DNA of 64,000 nucleotides from Roseomonas sp. HF4 (GCF_005222755.1 NZ_STGD01000001.1:434001-498000), one strand, 5' to 3'. Counted from the stretch's first letter, positions 51,263 to 60,053 are shown. Notes: a model not told the origin generated them from the letters alone. Translations and numbers: made by a program.

Positions 51263-51718
51263 TCAGCCCCCCGGCCGACGCGGGACGACGATGCGCGGGG
51301 AGAAGACCTGCACCTCCTCCCCATGCTGGTTCAGGGTGCGGATGCGCAGCACCGCGGCGCCCCGGTCGGGGCGGGACCGGGAGGGCGTGGCCTCCAGCAC
51401 CTCGACCTCGACGCTGAGCGTGTCGCCCGGGCGCACCGGGCGGGGCCATAGCAGTTCCCCGCCGCCGCCGATGATGCCGCCGGCAAGCCCGCCCAGCGCC
51501 TGCACGACCAGCGGCATGGAGATGGCCGCCGTGTGCCAGCCGCTGGCGGCCAGGCCCTTGAACAGCGGATGCGCGGCCGCCGCCCCGGGGTCGGTGTGGA
51601 AGGGCTGCGGGTCGTAGCGGGTGGCGAAGTCGATGATCTCGGCCTCGGTGATCGTGACCGGACCGGCGGCGAAGCGCCGGCCCGGGGTCAGGTCCTCGAG
51701 GTGGATCGCCTCGGTCAC
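51263..51718 (-). CDS. MaoC-like dehydratase
   Basis: A 151-residue hotdog-fold hydratase. YDPQPFHTDPGAAAAHPLFKGLAASGWHTAAI (about 36-67) is the MaoC motif with the D-x-x-x-x-H active-site pair (here D-P-Q-P-F-H), and LLWPRPVRPGDTLSVEVEVLE follows. Members hydrate enoyl-CoA or related acyl compounds. Its ATG start overlaps the gabD stop by four bases (ATGA), so an aldehyde dehydrogenase and a hydratase are made together. Confidence 0.88.
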   Translation of the reverse strand: MTEAIHLEDLTPGRRFAAGPVTITEAEIIDFATRYDPQPFHTDPGAAAAHPLFKGLAASGWHTAAISMPLVVQALGGLAGGIIGGGGELLWPRPVRPGDTLSVEVEVLEATPSRSRPDRGAAVLRIRTLNQHGEEVQVFSPRIVVPRRPGG

Positions 51719-53193
51719 GTCCCGATGCCGCCGAGCGCCAGGTACTTCATCTCGAGGTATTCCTCGATGCCGTGGCTCGATCCCTCGCGCCCCAGGCCCG
51801 ACTGCTTGAAGCCGCCGAAGGGGGCCTCAGCGGTCGAGATGATGCCCTCGTTGATGCCGATGATGCCGTATTCCAGGGCCTCGGCGACGCGGAAGATGCG
51901 GCCGACATCGCGCGCGTAGAAATACGCCGCCAGGCCGAACTCCGTGTCGTTGGCGAGCGCGATGGCTTCTTCTTCCGTCTTGAAGCGGAACAGGGGCGCG
52001 ACGGGGCCGAAGGTCTCCTCCCCGAAGATCTTCGCACCGCGCGGCACGTTGGCCAGCACGGTCGGCTCGAAGAAGTTGCCGCCGCGGGCATGGCGCTTGC
52101 CGCCGGTGACGATGCTCGCCCCCTGCGCGAGCGCATCGGCGATGTGTTCCTCGACCTTCGCCACAGCATCGGCGTTGATCAGAGGCCCCTGGGTCACGCC
52201 GGGCTCCATCCCCGGGCCGACCTTCAGCCCCTCGACCGCCGCCTTCAGCTTCGCGGTGAAGGCGTCGTACACGCCCTCCTGCACCAGCAGGCGGTTGGCG
52301 CAGACGCAGGTCTGGCCGGTGTTGCGGTACTTGGACGCCATCGCACCCTGCACCGCGGCGTCGAGGTCGGCATCGTCGAACACGATGAAGGGCGCATTGC
52401 CGCCCAGTTCCATGGACGTCTTCTTGATGGTGGCGGCGCATTGCGCGAGCAGCACGCGCCCCACCTCGGTCGATCCGGTGAAGGACAGCTTGCGGATGAT
52501 CGGGTTGCCGGTGAGTTCCTTGCCCGTATCCCCGGACGGCCCGGTGATGACGTTGCAGACGCCGGCCGGCATGCCGGCGCGTTCCGCCAGCACGGCGATG
52601 GCAAGCGCGCTGAACGGCGTCTGGGACGCCGGGCGGATCACGCCTGTGCAGCCCGCGGCCCAGCCCGGGCCGGCCTTGCGCGTGATCATCGCGGCGGGGA
52701 AGTTCCAGGGCGTGATGGCGGCGAAGACGCCGATCGGCTCCTTCGTCACCAGGATCCGCCGGCCCTTGGCGTTCTGCGGGATGGTCTCGCCATAGACGCG
52801 GCGGCCCTCGTCGGCGAACCACTCGATGAAGGAGGCAGCATAGACCACCTCCCCCTTCGCTTCCGCCAGCGGCTTTCCCTGTTCGGCCGTCATGATGGCG
52901 GCGAGGTCGTCGGCGTTCTCGTGCATCAGCGCGGCCAGCCTGTGCAGGATGACGGCGCGGTCCTTGGCCAGCATGGCGCGCCAGGCGGGATACGCGGCAT
53001 TCGCGGCCTCGATGGCGCGGCGCGTCTCGGCCTGGCCGAGCGCGGGGACATGGCCGATCACCTCCCCGGTCGCGGGGTTGCGGACGGCGAGGGTCTTGCC
53101 GCTGTCGGCCTGGACCCACTGCCCGTCGATGAAGTTCGCCTGGCGGAACAGGCCAGCGTCCTTCAGCGGAATCTTCGCGACGGCGTCGAGCAT
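51715..53193 (-). CDS. gabD: Succinate-semialdehyde dehydrogenase family (NAD(P)-dependent aldehyde dehydrogenase)
   Basis: A 492-residue aldehyde dehydrogenase. TPWNFPAAMITRKAGPGWAAG is the GabD-type nucleotide region, E262 (S-M-E-L-G-G) the general base and C296 (N-T-G-Q-T-C-V-C) the nucleophile, with a second Cys as in GabD proteins. Oddly the segment that is usually K-P-A-S-Q-T-P reads R-P-A-S-Q-T-P (R187), replacing the Lys that contacts the coenzyme. It oxidises an omega-oxo acid, probably succinate semialdehyde. Coupled to maoC by ATGA. The paralogue-rich family means the substrate is uncertain. Confidence 0.9.
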   Translation of the reverse strand: MLDAVAKIPLKDAGLFRQANFIDGQWVQADSGKTLAVRNPATGEVIGHVPALGQAETRRAIEAANAAYPAWRAMLAKDRAVILHRLAALMHENADDLAAIMTAEQGKPLAEAKGEVVYAASFIEWFADEGRRVYGETIPQNAKGRRILVTKEPIGVFAAITPWNFPAAMITRKAGPGWAAGCTGVIRPASQTPFSALAIAVLAERAGMPAGVCNVITGPSGDTGKELTGNPIIRKLSFTGSTEVGRVLLAQCAATIKKTSMELGGNAPFIVFDDADLDAAVQGAMASKYRNTGQTCVCANRLLVQEGVYDAFTAKLKAAVEGLKVGPGMEPGVTQGPLINADAVAKVEEHIADALAQGASIVTGGKRHARGGNFFEPTVLANVPRGAKIFGEETFGPVAPLFRFKTEEEAIALANDTEFGLAAYFYARDVGRIFRVAEALEYGIIGINEGIISTAEAPFGGFKQSGLGREGSSHGIEEYLEMKYLALGGIGT

Positions 53194-53303
53194 GGCGGAC
53201 CCTCCTTCTGTTGCCGGCAACATAGGCGCCGCGCGGGCCGATGTCAGCCTTGCGCCCGGCCGCCGCGCGGTCATGATCCGCCCGCCGTCAGGAGAGAACG
53301 CCC

Positions 53304-54092
53304 ATGCCCCGCCGGATCATCGACATCTCCTCCCCGCTCATGGCGGGGATCGCCTCCGACCCGCCGCATATGCTCCCCGAGATCGAGTACATCGACCACC
53401 GCATGAGCGCCCCGGCGCTGGCGCAGGAATTCGGCATCGGCGTGGACCAGTTGCCCGAAGGCCAGTACGCGGCGGTCGAGCGCGTGACGATCAGCACGCA
53501 CAACGGCACGCACCTCGATGCGCCCTACCACTTCTTCTCCCGCATGAACGAGCGCAGCGTGCCCGGCGGCGAGCCATCCTGGCGCATCGACGAGGTGCCG
53601 CTCGACTGGTGCTTCCAGCCGGGCGTGAAGCTCGACTTCCGGCACCTGCCGGACGGCCATGTCGCGACGCCCGAGGAGGTGCAGGCCGAACTCGCGCGCA
53701 TCGGGCACGTGCTGAAGCCGCTCGAGATCGTGGTGGTGAACACCGCCGCCGGCGCGCGCTACGGGCAGGACGACTACATCCACCGCGGCTGCGGCGTCGG
53801 CAAGGCGGCAACCCTATGGATGCTGGAACAGGGCGTGCGCGTGACGGGCACGGATGGCTGGTCCTGGGACGCGCCCTTTTCGCTGACGAAGCGGAAGGTG
53901 GCCGAGACCGGCGATGCCTCGCTGATCTGGGAAGGGCACCGCGCGGGCCGCGAGATCGGCTATTGCCACATGGAAAAGCTGAACAACCTCGATGCGCTGC
54001 CGCCGGACGGCTTCATGATTTCCTGCTTCCCGGTGAAAGTGCATCGCGGTTCGGCGGGGTGGACGCGGGCCGTCGCGATCTTTGACGAATAG
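53304..54092 (+). CDS. Cyclase family protein (kynurenine formamidase-like)
   Basis: A 262-residue metal hydrolase of the KynB/cyclase fold. TISTHNGTHLDAPYHFF (about 63-79) is the H-x-G-T-H-x-D-A-P metal motif that binds Zn or Mn, followed by the long variable middle with VVNTAAGARYGQDDYIHRGCGVGKAA, and the GTDGWSWDAPFSLTKRK stretch. Members hydrolyse N-formylkynurenine or ring-opened pyrimidine or isatin-like amides. The ATG is next to a standalone gene divergent from gabD; no kynurenine pathway genes are close. No signal peptide. Substrate unresolved. Confidence 0.88.
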   Translation: MPRRIIDISSPLMAGIASDPPHMLPEIEYIDHRMSAPALAQEFGIGVDQLPEGQYAAVERVTISTHNGTHLDAPYHFFSRMNERSVPGGEPSWRIDEVPLDWCFQPGVKLDFRHLPDGHVATPEEVQAELARIGHVLKPLEIVVVNTAAGARYGQDDYIHRGCGVGKAATLWMLEQGVRVTGTDGWSWDAPFSLTKRKVAETGDASLIWEGHRAGREIGYCHMEKLNNLDALPPDGFMISCFPVKVHRGSAGWTRAVAIFDE

Positions 54093-54104
54093 GCGCGGTC
54101 CACG

Positions 54105-54683
54105 TCAGGGGGGCGTTTCCCAGAAGCAGACCTTGGCGCTCGCCTTGATGAGGCTCCCGCAATAAGTGAGATCGTCCGGGGTCCCCTTACCGCGGTAGAT
54201 CTCGAGCCAAGTGCCATCGAAGAGGTCGATGTGGTCCCCGGTCGCCTGCGGCGTTGGCCTTGGCAGATCGCCTCTCGGATCGTCGGCCATGCCCCAGCCT
54301 ATCGTCCGGATCGTGTTCATCGTGTCGTCGGTTGGGGTGACCCAGCAATCCTCGAGGTAGGCGACGCCGCGGCGGTTCGCCAGCCTTGGGAAGACCGCCC
54401 TGCCGGCGCCCTCGACGTCGGGCGCGCCGTGCCTCGCGGCGATGCCGTCCCTGAGCTGTCCGGCCTTCACGTAGAACTTGTCGAGGAAGGGCTGCTTCGG
54501 CATGGCGAGGTGACTGTTCGGAAGGTCCCTGAACGTCGTCTCGCCCAGCGCCTTGCGGGGCTGGATGCCGAGCGCGGTGCCGACCACGAGCGCGCAACGG
54601 TTGCCTTCGGTCACGTTGATCGCCCAGCTGCGGGCGTCGGCCAGCTTCTTCGCGAGGACCGCGTAGCTGATGGGGATCGGCAT
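54105..54683 (-). CDS. Tae4-like peptidoglycan amidase (orphan T6SS-effector-type)
   Basis: A 192-residue protein with no signal peptide. Three features match the Tae4 amidases delivered by type VI secretion: G-N-R-C-A-L-V-V-G-T-A-L-G (C30, the nucleophile position), L-A-N-R-R-G-V-A-Y-L (the G-K-K-G-I-type strand) and GDHIDLFDGTWL (residues 149-160; H151 and D153 as the His and acid). Tae4 cuts the gamma-D-Glu-mDAP bond. No vgr, hcp or Tai4 immunity gene is near; it stands alone between cyclase and glmS genes, with ACT and TAT codons rarer elsewhere here. The assignment rests on motifs, not on a search. Confidence 0.6.
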   Translation of the reverse strand: MPIPISYAVLAKKLADARSWAINVTEGNRCALVVGTALGIQPRKALGETTFRDLPNSHLAMPKQPFLDKFYVKAGQLRDGIAARHGAPDVEGAGRAVFPRLANRRGVAYLEDCWVTPTDDTMNTIRTIGWGMADDPRGDLPRPTPQATGDHIDLFDGTWLEIYRGKGTPDDLTYCGSLIKASAKVCFWETPP

Positions 54684-54837
54684 GGCGCATCTCCGGGCGA
54701 TGACCGCCGACCATGGCGGCGGCGGGACTTCGGGAATCGGCCCGGCAGCCGCTGCCCAACACCGAAAAGATACCGGGCCCCGAAAGCGCCATCAACGGAA
54801 TTTCCGCCCGGCCGCCGCCGTGCGGGGCAGCCGCGCG

Positions 54838-56661
54838 CTACTCGACCGTGACGCTCTTCGCCAGGTTCCTCGGCTGGTCCACGTCGGTGCCCTTCAGCAC
54901 CGCGACGTGATACGCGAGCAGCTGCACCGCGATGGCGTGCAGGATCGGCGCGGCGAAGGGCGATGCATCCGGCAGCACGACCACGCGCTCGGCGAAGCCC
55001 GCGAGCTTCGGCGCGCCTGCGGCGTCGGTGAAGGCCATGATGCGCCCGCCGCGCGCCGCGGCTTCCTGCAGGTTCGACGCCGTCTTCTCGAAATTCGGCC
55101 CCGACGGGCAGAGCGAGATCACCGGCACGAGGCTGTCGATCAGCGCGATCGGGCCGTGCTTCATCTCGCCGGCCGCATAGCCCTCGGCGTGGATGTAGGA
55201 CAGTTCCTTGAGCTTCAGCGCGCCTTCCATCGCGATCGGGAAGAGCGTGCCGCGGCCGAGGAACAGCACGTCCCGCGCCTTGGCCACCTCCACCGCCATG
55301 GCGTGGATGTCCCCGTCGCGCTCCAGCACGCTCGCCGCATTGGCCGGCAGTTCGAGCAGCGAGGCGATCAGCTCCGCCTCGCGCTCCGGCGCCAGCGTGC
55401 CGCGCGCGCGGCCGAGGCCGATCGCGAGGCAGGCCAGCACCGTCAGCTGCGCCGTGAAGGCCTTGGTGGAGGCCACGCTGATCTCGGGCCCCGCCACCGT
55501 CATCAGCGTGCCGTCGCTCTCGCGCGCCATGGTGCTCTCGGGCACGTTGACGATCGACAGGATCGTCTGCCCGCGCTGCTTCAGCAGCTTCAGCGCCGCC
55601 ATGGTGTCCGCCGTCTCGCCCGACTGGCTGATGAGCAGCGCCGCGCCCCCCTCGGGCAGCAGCGGGTCGCGGTAGCGGAGCTCGGAGGCGAAGTCGGCCT
55701 CGGCCGGCACGCGCGCCACCTGTTCCAGCCAGTAGCGCCCGACCTGGCCCGCCAGCAGCGCGCTGCCGCAGGCGGTGATGGTGATGCGCGGCACGCCGGC
55801 CGGGTCGAAGGGCAGCGCCGGCAGGGTCACGCTGCGGCTCAGCGGGTCGATGTACTGCGTCAGCGTGTCGCCGAGGACGACCGGGTTCTCGTGGAGCTCC
55901 TTCTCCATGAAATGCCGGTAGTTGCCCTTGCCGGTCGCCGCACCCGAGACGGCGGTGAGCTTGACCTGCCGCTCGACCGGGCGGTCCTCCGCGTCGAAGA
56001 AGCGCGCGCCGGCATCGTCGACCACGGCCCAGTCGCCTTCCTCGAGATAGGCGATGCGGCGCGTGAGCGGGGCGAGCGCCAGCGCGTCGGATCCGACGAA
56101 CATCTCCCCCTCCCCGAAGCCCACCGCCAGCGGCGCGCCCTGGCGCGCGCAGATCAGCGTGCGCGGATGGCCGGTGAAGACCATCGCCAGCGCGAAGGCG
56201 CCATGGACGCGCTTCAGCGCGGCGGCGGCGGCCGCTTCCGGCGCGGCGCCCTCCAGCAGGTGCTGGTCCACCAGGCGGGCGAAGGTTTCCGTGTCCGTCT
56301 CGGTCTCGAAGACCTGACCCTGCGCCTCGAGTTCCGCGCGCAGTTCCGCGTGGTTCTCGATGATGCCGTTGTGCACGACCGCGACCCGCGCCGTGCCGTG
56401 CGGATGGGCGTTGCGCTCGGTGGGCGCGCCATGCGTCGCCCAGCGGGTGTGGCCGATGCCGGTGGTGCCCGGCAGGGGGCTTGCATCCAGCACGGCGGCC
56501 AGGTTCGACAGCTTGCCCTCGGCGCGGCGGCGGTCGATGTGGCCGTTCACCAGCGTCGCGATGCCCGCGCTGTCGTAGCCGCGGTATTCCAGCCGGCGCA
56601 GCGCCTCCAGCAGCCGCGGCGCCGCCGCCTCGCGCCCGACGACGCCGACGATCCCGCACAT
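54838..56661 (-). CDS. glmS: Glutamine-fructose-6-phosphate aminotransferase (isomerising)
   Basis: A 607-residue enzyme making glucosamine-6-phosphate for cell-wall sugars. Residue C2 (M-C-G-I-V-G) is the glutaminase nucleophile, R-R-L-E-Y-R-G-Y-D-S-A-G-I the Ntn region, and TGIGHTRWATHGAPTERNAHPH and H-N-G-I-I-E-N-H complete the glutaminase domain. Two SIS domains follow with LISQSGETADTMAALK and EKTASNLQ. The C-terminal end is P-R-N-L-A-K-S-V-T-V-E, the family signature. Start at 56661; glmU lies 4 bases upstream. Confidence 0.97.
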   Translation of the reverse strand: MCGIVGVVGREAAAPRLLEALRRLEYRGYDSAGIATLVNGHIDRRRAEGKLSNLAAVLDASPLPGTTGIGHTRWATHGAPTERNAHPHGTARVAVVHNGIIENHAELRAELEAQGQVFETETDTETFARLVDQHLLEGAAPEAAAAAALKRVHGAFALAMVFTGHPRTLICARQGAPLAVGFGEGEMFVGSDALALAPLTRRIAYLEEGDWAVVDDAGARFFDAEDRPVERQVKLTAVSGAATGKGNYRHFMEKELHENPVVLGDTLTQYIDPLSRSVTLPALPFDPAGVPRITITACGSALLAGQVGRYWLEQVARVPAEADFASELRYRDPLLPEGGAALLISQSGETADTMAALKLLKQRGQTILSIVNVPESTMARESDGTLMTVAGPEISVASTKAFTAQLTVLACLAIGLGRARGTLAPEREAELIASLLELPANAASVLERDGDIHAMAVEVAKARDVLFLGRGTLFPIAMEGALKLKELSYIHAEGYAAGEMKHGPIALIDSLVPVISLCPSGPNFEKTASNLQEAAARGGRIMAFTDAAGAPKLAGFAERVVVLPDASPFAAPILHAIAVQLLAYHVAVLKGTDVDQPRNLAKSVTVE

Positions 56662-56665
56662 GGCC

Positions 56666-57979
56666 CTACGCCCCCTTCTTTCCCTTGAAGCCGCGGCCCG
56701 GATAGACGCTCTGCCGCCCGCGCGCGATGGCCAGCGCGTCGTCCGGCACGTCTGCGGTGATGACGCTGCCCGCGCCCACCAGCGCGCGCGCACCGACCTT
56801 CACGGGTGCGACCAGCGAGGTGTCGGAGCCGATGAAGGCGCCCTCCCCGATCTCGGTGCGGTACTTGTTCACGCCGTCGTAGTTGCAGGTGATCGTGCCG
56901 GCGCCGATGTTGGCGCGCGGCCCGATCGTGGCGTCGCCGAGGTAGCTCAGGTGATTCGCCTTGGCGCCCTCCCCGAGCGTCGTGCCCTTCAGCTCGACGA
57001 AGTTGCCGACATGGGCACGCGCCTCGATGACGGTCCCCGGCCGCAGCCGGGCGAAGGGCCCGATCTCGGCCTGCCGCCGCACGGTGCAATGCGTGAGGTG
57101 GGAGAAGGCGCGCACGATCGCCCCCTCCTCGACCGTCACGCCCGGCCCGAACACGACATGCGGCTCGATCGCGGCATCCGCGCCGAGGCGCGTGTCGTGC
57201 GACAGGAACACCGTCTCCGGCGCCTGCATCGTGACGCCGGCCTCCATCGCGGCCTGGCGGAGCCGCGCCTGCACCTCGGCCTCGGCGGCGGCGAGCTCCA
57301 CCTTGCTGTTGATGCCGCGCAGTTCCGCCTCCGGCGCCTCCACCGCGGCAACGCGCCGGCCCTCGGCCCGCGCCAGCGCCACGACGTCGGTCAGGTAGTA
57401 TTCGCCCTTGGCGTTGTCACGGCCGACGGCGCCGAGCCAGCGGAACAGGTCCGCGGCCGCCGCGCAGACCACGCCCGCGTTGCACAGGGGAACGTCGCGC
57501 TCGGCCTCGGTCGCGTCGGCCCATTCGACCACGCGCTCGACCATCCCGGCGCCGTCGGTCACGACGCGGCCGTAGCGGCCGGCGTCGGCCGGGCGCATCG
57601 CCAGCAACACGAGGTCGGCGCCGGCGCGGGCGGCGAGCAGCCGGCCGAGCGTCGCCTCCGTGACCAGCGGGTTGTCGCCATAGAGCACCGCGACGTCGCC
57701 CTGGTGCCCGCCGAGCAGCGATGCCGCCTGCAGCGCCGCATGGCCGGTGCCGAGGCGTTCGCGCTGCACGGCCACCTGGTGCGGCGCGACCGCGGCCTCG
57801 AGCTCCGGCATGTCGGGGCCGACCACGACCACGACACGCCCGAAGCGCGCCTCGACCGCGGCCAGCAGGTGGCGGATCATCGGCCGCCCGGCGATCGGGT
57901 GCATCACCTTGGGGCGGGTCGATCGCATGCGGGTGCCGAGGCCGGCGGCGAGGACGATGGCGGCGGAGGTCATGCGCAT
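56666..57979 (-). CDS. glmU: Bifunctional UDP-N-acetylglucosamine pyrophosphorylase/GlcN-1-P acetyltransferase
   Basis: A 437-residue two-domain enzyme. The N-terminal uridyltransferase has AAGLGTRMRSTRPKVMHPIAG (about 12-32), LGTGHA and GDNPLV. From about 255 on a left-handed beta helix of hexapeptide repeats follows with GPFARLRPGTVIEARAHVGNFVELK and GDATIGPRANIGAGTITCNYDGVNK, the acetyl-CoA domain. It ends in a basic G-K-K-G-A tail. Starts ATG 57979 or the in-frame ATG 57973. Makes UDP-GlcNAc and is next to glmS, so the last two steps of amino-sugar synthesis are co-transcribed. Confidence 0.97.
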   Translation of the reverse strand: MRMTSAAIVLAAGLGTRMRSTRPKVMHPIAGRPMIRHLLAAVEARFGRVVVVVGPDMPELEAAVAPHQVAVQRERLGTGHAALQAASLLGGHQGDVAVLYGDNPLVTEATLGRLLAARAGADLVLLAMRPADAGRYGRVVTDGAGMVERVVEWADATEAERDVPLCNAGVVCAAAADLFRWLGAVGRDNAKGEYYLTDVVALARAEGRRVAAVEAPEAELRGINSKVELAAAEAEVQARLRQAAMEAGVTMQAPETVFLSHDTRLGADAAIEPHVVFGPGVTVEEGAIVRAFSHLTHCTVRRQAEIGPFARLRPGTVIEARAHVGNFVELKGTTLGEGAKANHLSYLGDATIGPRANIGAGTITCNYDGVNKYRTEIGEGAFIGSDTSLVAPVKVGARALVGAGSVITADVPDDALAIARGRQSVYPGRGFKGKKGA

Positions 57980-58071
57980 CCGGTAACGCGCCGCACCGCG
58001 CCGCGTCCAGCGCCACGGCCGTCAACATGATTTGCCGGATGTATCGGGCCGCGCCGGGCGCCGGGCGCGTC

Positions 58072-58407
58072 TCAGCCGAGCAGCAGCCCGGCGACACCCG
58101 CGAGCAGCGCGCCGACCGCGACACCCATGGCGGCCGCAAGCGCGGGGCGGGACCGCACGAAGGCCCTGAAGCCCGGGCCCGAGACGCGCGCGAAGGTCAC
58201 GCGCCAGACGCCGAAGGGCAGCGCGATGCGGATGTGCCGCCCGCCCCGCCGTTCGACCCCATCCCACCCGCCGAGCGTCTGCTGCAGGGCGAACAGCAGG
58301 CGCGCGTCGAGCCGCGCCGCCAGGTCGGGCGGCATGCCGGCCAGGACCCGGGCCGCGAAGGCAGGATCCACGGCAGGCGGCAGCGGCTGGGGCGGGTCCC
58401 GGGACAT
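58072..58407 (-). CDS. Unknown protein with C-terminal membrane segment
   Basis: A 111-residue protein with an N-terminal soluble half (P-A-F-A-A-R-V-L-A-G-M-P-P-D-L-A-A-R-L, then LLFALQQTLGGWDGVERRGG) and one hydrophobic span at the end (about 88-109, ALAAAMGVAVGALLAGVAGLLL). Its C-terminal span and the helical half suggest a tail-anchored inner-membrane protein. It lies between glmU and gph, divergent from gph. No family recognised. Confidence 0.6.
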   Translation of the reverse strand: MSRDPPQPLPPAVDPAFAARVLAGMPPDLAARLDARLLFALQQTLGGWDGVERRGGRHIRIALPFGVWRVTFARVSGPGFRAFVRSRPALAAAMGVAVGALLAGVAGLLLG

Positions 58408-58484
58408 CTTGCTGAAGATAGGGACACCGCCCCCGGCGCGGTCAAGGATTGTCGCGGGCCCGCATTGATCCTAACCCCTGCGCC

Positions 58485-59132
58485 ATGACCAAGGTTGCAG
58501 TCTTCGACCTCGACGGCACGCTGGTGCACAGCGCGCCCGACATCCACGCCGCGATGAACCGCGTCCTGGCGCGGCGCGGCCTCGATCCCTACGACCTGCC
58601 GGCGGTGCAGGCGATGATCGGCGACGGCGCGAAGGTGCTGGTCGAACGCGCCCTCGCCGGCCGCGGCCGGGGCTTCGACGAAAGCGCGCTGGCCGAGTTC
58701 GTGGCCGACGAGGACATCAGCGCCGCCCGGCTGACGGCGCCCTTCGACGGCATCGCCGAGGTCCTGGCCGCGCTCGAGGCCGCGGGCTGGCGGCTCGCGG
58801 TCTGCACCAACAAGCCCGAGGGCCCGGCGCGGGGGCTGCTGGCCTCCCTCGGCCTCGGCGGCCGGTTCGCCGCGATCGGGGGCGGCGATTCCTTCCCCGT
58901 GCGCAAGCCCGACCCCGCGCATCTGCGCGCGACGCTCGCCGCCGCCGGGGGCGAGCCCGCGACCGCGGTCATGATCGGCGACCACCGCAACGACGTGCTG
59001 GCCGCCGCGGGGGCGGGCGTCCCCTGCATCTTCGCCGCCTGGGGCTACGGGCCGCCCGAGATGGCCGATGGCGCGACGGTGGCCGCGCGGCCGTCCGACC
59101 TGCCCGCGCTGGTCGCCGCGCTACGGCCCTGA
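58485..59132 (+). CDS. gph: Phosphoglycolate phosphatase
   Basis: A 215-residue HAD-superfamily phosphatase. FDLDGTLVHSAPDIHAAMN (7-25) carries the D-x-D nucleophile pair with the G-T-L, V-C-T-N-K-P (about 106-111) motif II Thr and Lys, and FPVRKPDPAHLRATL with MIGDHRNDVLAAAGAG, motif III/IV. S-A-P-D-I-H-A-A-M-N is the typical cap start of Gph. It removes 2-phosphoglycolate formed by Rubisco or DNA repair. Starts at the ATG at 58485. Its last 12 bases overlap the convergent DUF3108 gene. Confidence 0.88.
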   Translation: MTKVAVFDLDGTLVHSAPDIHAAMNRVLARRGLDPYDLPAVQAMIGDGAKVLVERALAGRGRGFDESALAEFVADEDISAARLTAPFDGIAEVLAALEAAGWRLAVCTNKPEGPARGLLASLGLGGRFAAIGGGDSFPVRKPDPAHLRATLAAAGGEPATAVMIGDHRNDVLAAAGAGVPCIFAAWGYGPPEMADGATVAARPSDLPALVAALRP

Positions 59133-59894
59133 CGGCCCGGCGCGGACCAGGTCCAGCCGGAAGGCACCGAGGAAGGTCGAGGGCAGTTCGACCCGCAGCG
59201 GCAGGGGCGGCTGCCCGGGCCCGACGACGCCGAGCCACGCCTCGGCCTGGCGGGGCCGGCCCGCCTGGGCGGGATCGTCGGTCCGCCGGAAGCCGCCGAC
59301 GAGCCGGCTTTCCAGCGCGCAATGCAGCGCCCGGCCCGAGAAGCTCCGCATCGGCGGGCGCACCGTGCCGAGGGTCCGCGACGACCAGGCGAGGCGCCGC
59401 CTGCCGTCGAACACCGCCCCTTCGAGGTCGCAGCCGGCGGTCGCGGCGGCGTGGCGGGACAGCCTGAGCAGCGCCGAGAGCGTGTCGAGCGCGCCCTCGG
59501 CCTCCTCCGGCCGGACGGGGATGCGGTCCGGTCCTTCGGGCGGCTCCAGCACGGCCAGGCGCGGCGTGCGGCCCTCGAATTCCAGCAGGGTGCGCCGTGG
59601 CACGCCGCGCCAGTCGCTTTCGGTACGGTAGCGCGCGGGGTGGATCTCGGGGCCGACCAGCCCGCCCTCGGCTTCCGCCAACGACTGCTGTGGCAGGAAA
59701 AGGCGCCCGACGCCCCGCGGGCGGGACACGGTCTGGATGCGATAGCGCCCGTCGGCGACATCGAGCATGATCCGCACCTCCATCACTTGGAAGCCGGACT
59801 GGATCACCACGTATTCGGCCTCGACCGGCGCCGCGTGCAAAGGCGCCGCAACGCCGATCGCCGCCAGGGCGGCCATGAGGAGACGCACGAGCAT
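59121..59894 (-). CDS. DUF3108 family exported protein
   Basis: A 257-residue protein with a signal peptide (M-L-V-R start, hydrophobic core MAALAAIGVAAPLHA, cleavage near residue 20) and a mature part starting VEAEYVVIQSGFQVMEVRIML, which is the beta-rich lead of DUF3108 proteins. These are periplasmic or outer-membrane associated, and their role is unclear. The start at 59894 keeps the signal; a longer frame to 59942 would spoil it. It is convergent with gph (12-base overlap) and divergent from tRNA-Val. Confidence 0.8.
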   Translation of the reverse strand: MLVRLLMAALAAIGVAAPLHAAPVEAEYVVIQSGFQVMEVRIMLDVADGRYRIQTVSRPRGVGRLFLPQQSLAEAEGGLVGPEIHPARYRTESDWRGVPRRTLLEFEGRTPRLAVLEPPEGPDRIPVRPEEAEGALDTLSALLRLSRHAAATAGCDLEGAVFDGRRRLAWSSRTLGTVRPPMRSFSGRALHCALESRLVGGFRRTDDPAQAGRPRQAEAWLGVVGPGQPPLPLRVELPSTFLGAFRLDLVRAGPSGP

Positions 59895-59978
59895 GACGTG
59901 CAGATGGCGCGCGCCACGGCCGGGGCAAGGGCGGCTTGACACTGGCGGGCCGGCGCCTCTATCTCCGCGGCCCTGGTC

Positions 59979-60053
59979 GGGCGCGTAGCTCAGCGGTAGA
60001 GCATTCGCTTCACACGCGAAGGGTCACAGGTTCAATCCCTGTCGCGCCCACCA
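59979..60053 (+). tRNA. tRNA-Val (anticodon CAC)
   Basis: A 75-base cloverleaf with encoded CCA. The acceptor stem is GGGCGCG with CGCGCCC, the D arm GCTC/GAGC, the anticodon stem TTCGC/GCGAA around TTCACAC with anticodon CAC at 60011-60013, and the T arm ACAGG-TTCAATC-CCTGT. It reads GUG codons, common in this GC-rich genome. No integrase or repeated tRNA 3' end was seen nearby. Confidence 0.97.

Noticed and set aside
48354-51617. A 1087-codon open frame on the plus strand
   Set aside because: It is antisense to the flavin monooxygenase, gor and maoC genes, all of which carry clear family motifs. The frame stays open only because of the high GC content and reads as arginine- and glycine-rich low-complexity protein.
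54105-54683. A full type VI secretion cluster around the Tae4-like gene
   Set aside because: None of the neighbouring products resembles VgrG, Hcp, TssB/C or an immunity protein; flanking genes are a cyclase-family hydrolase and glmS.
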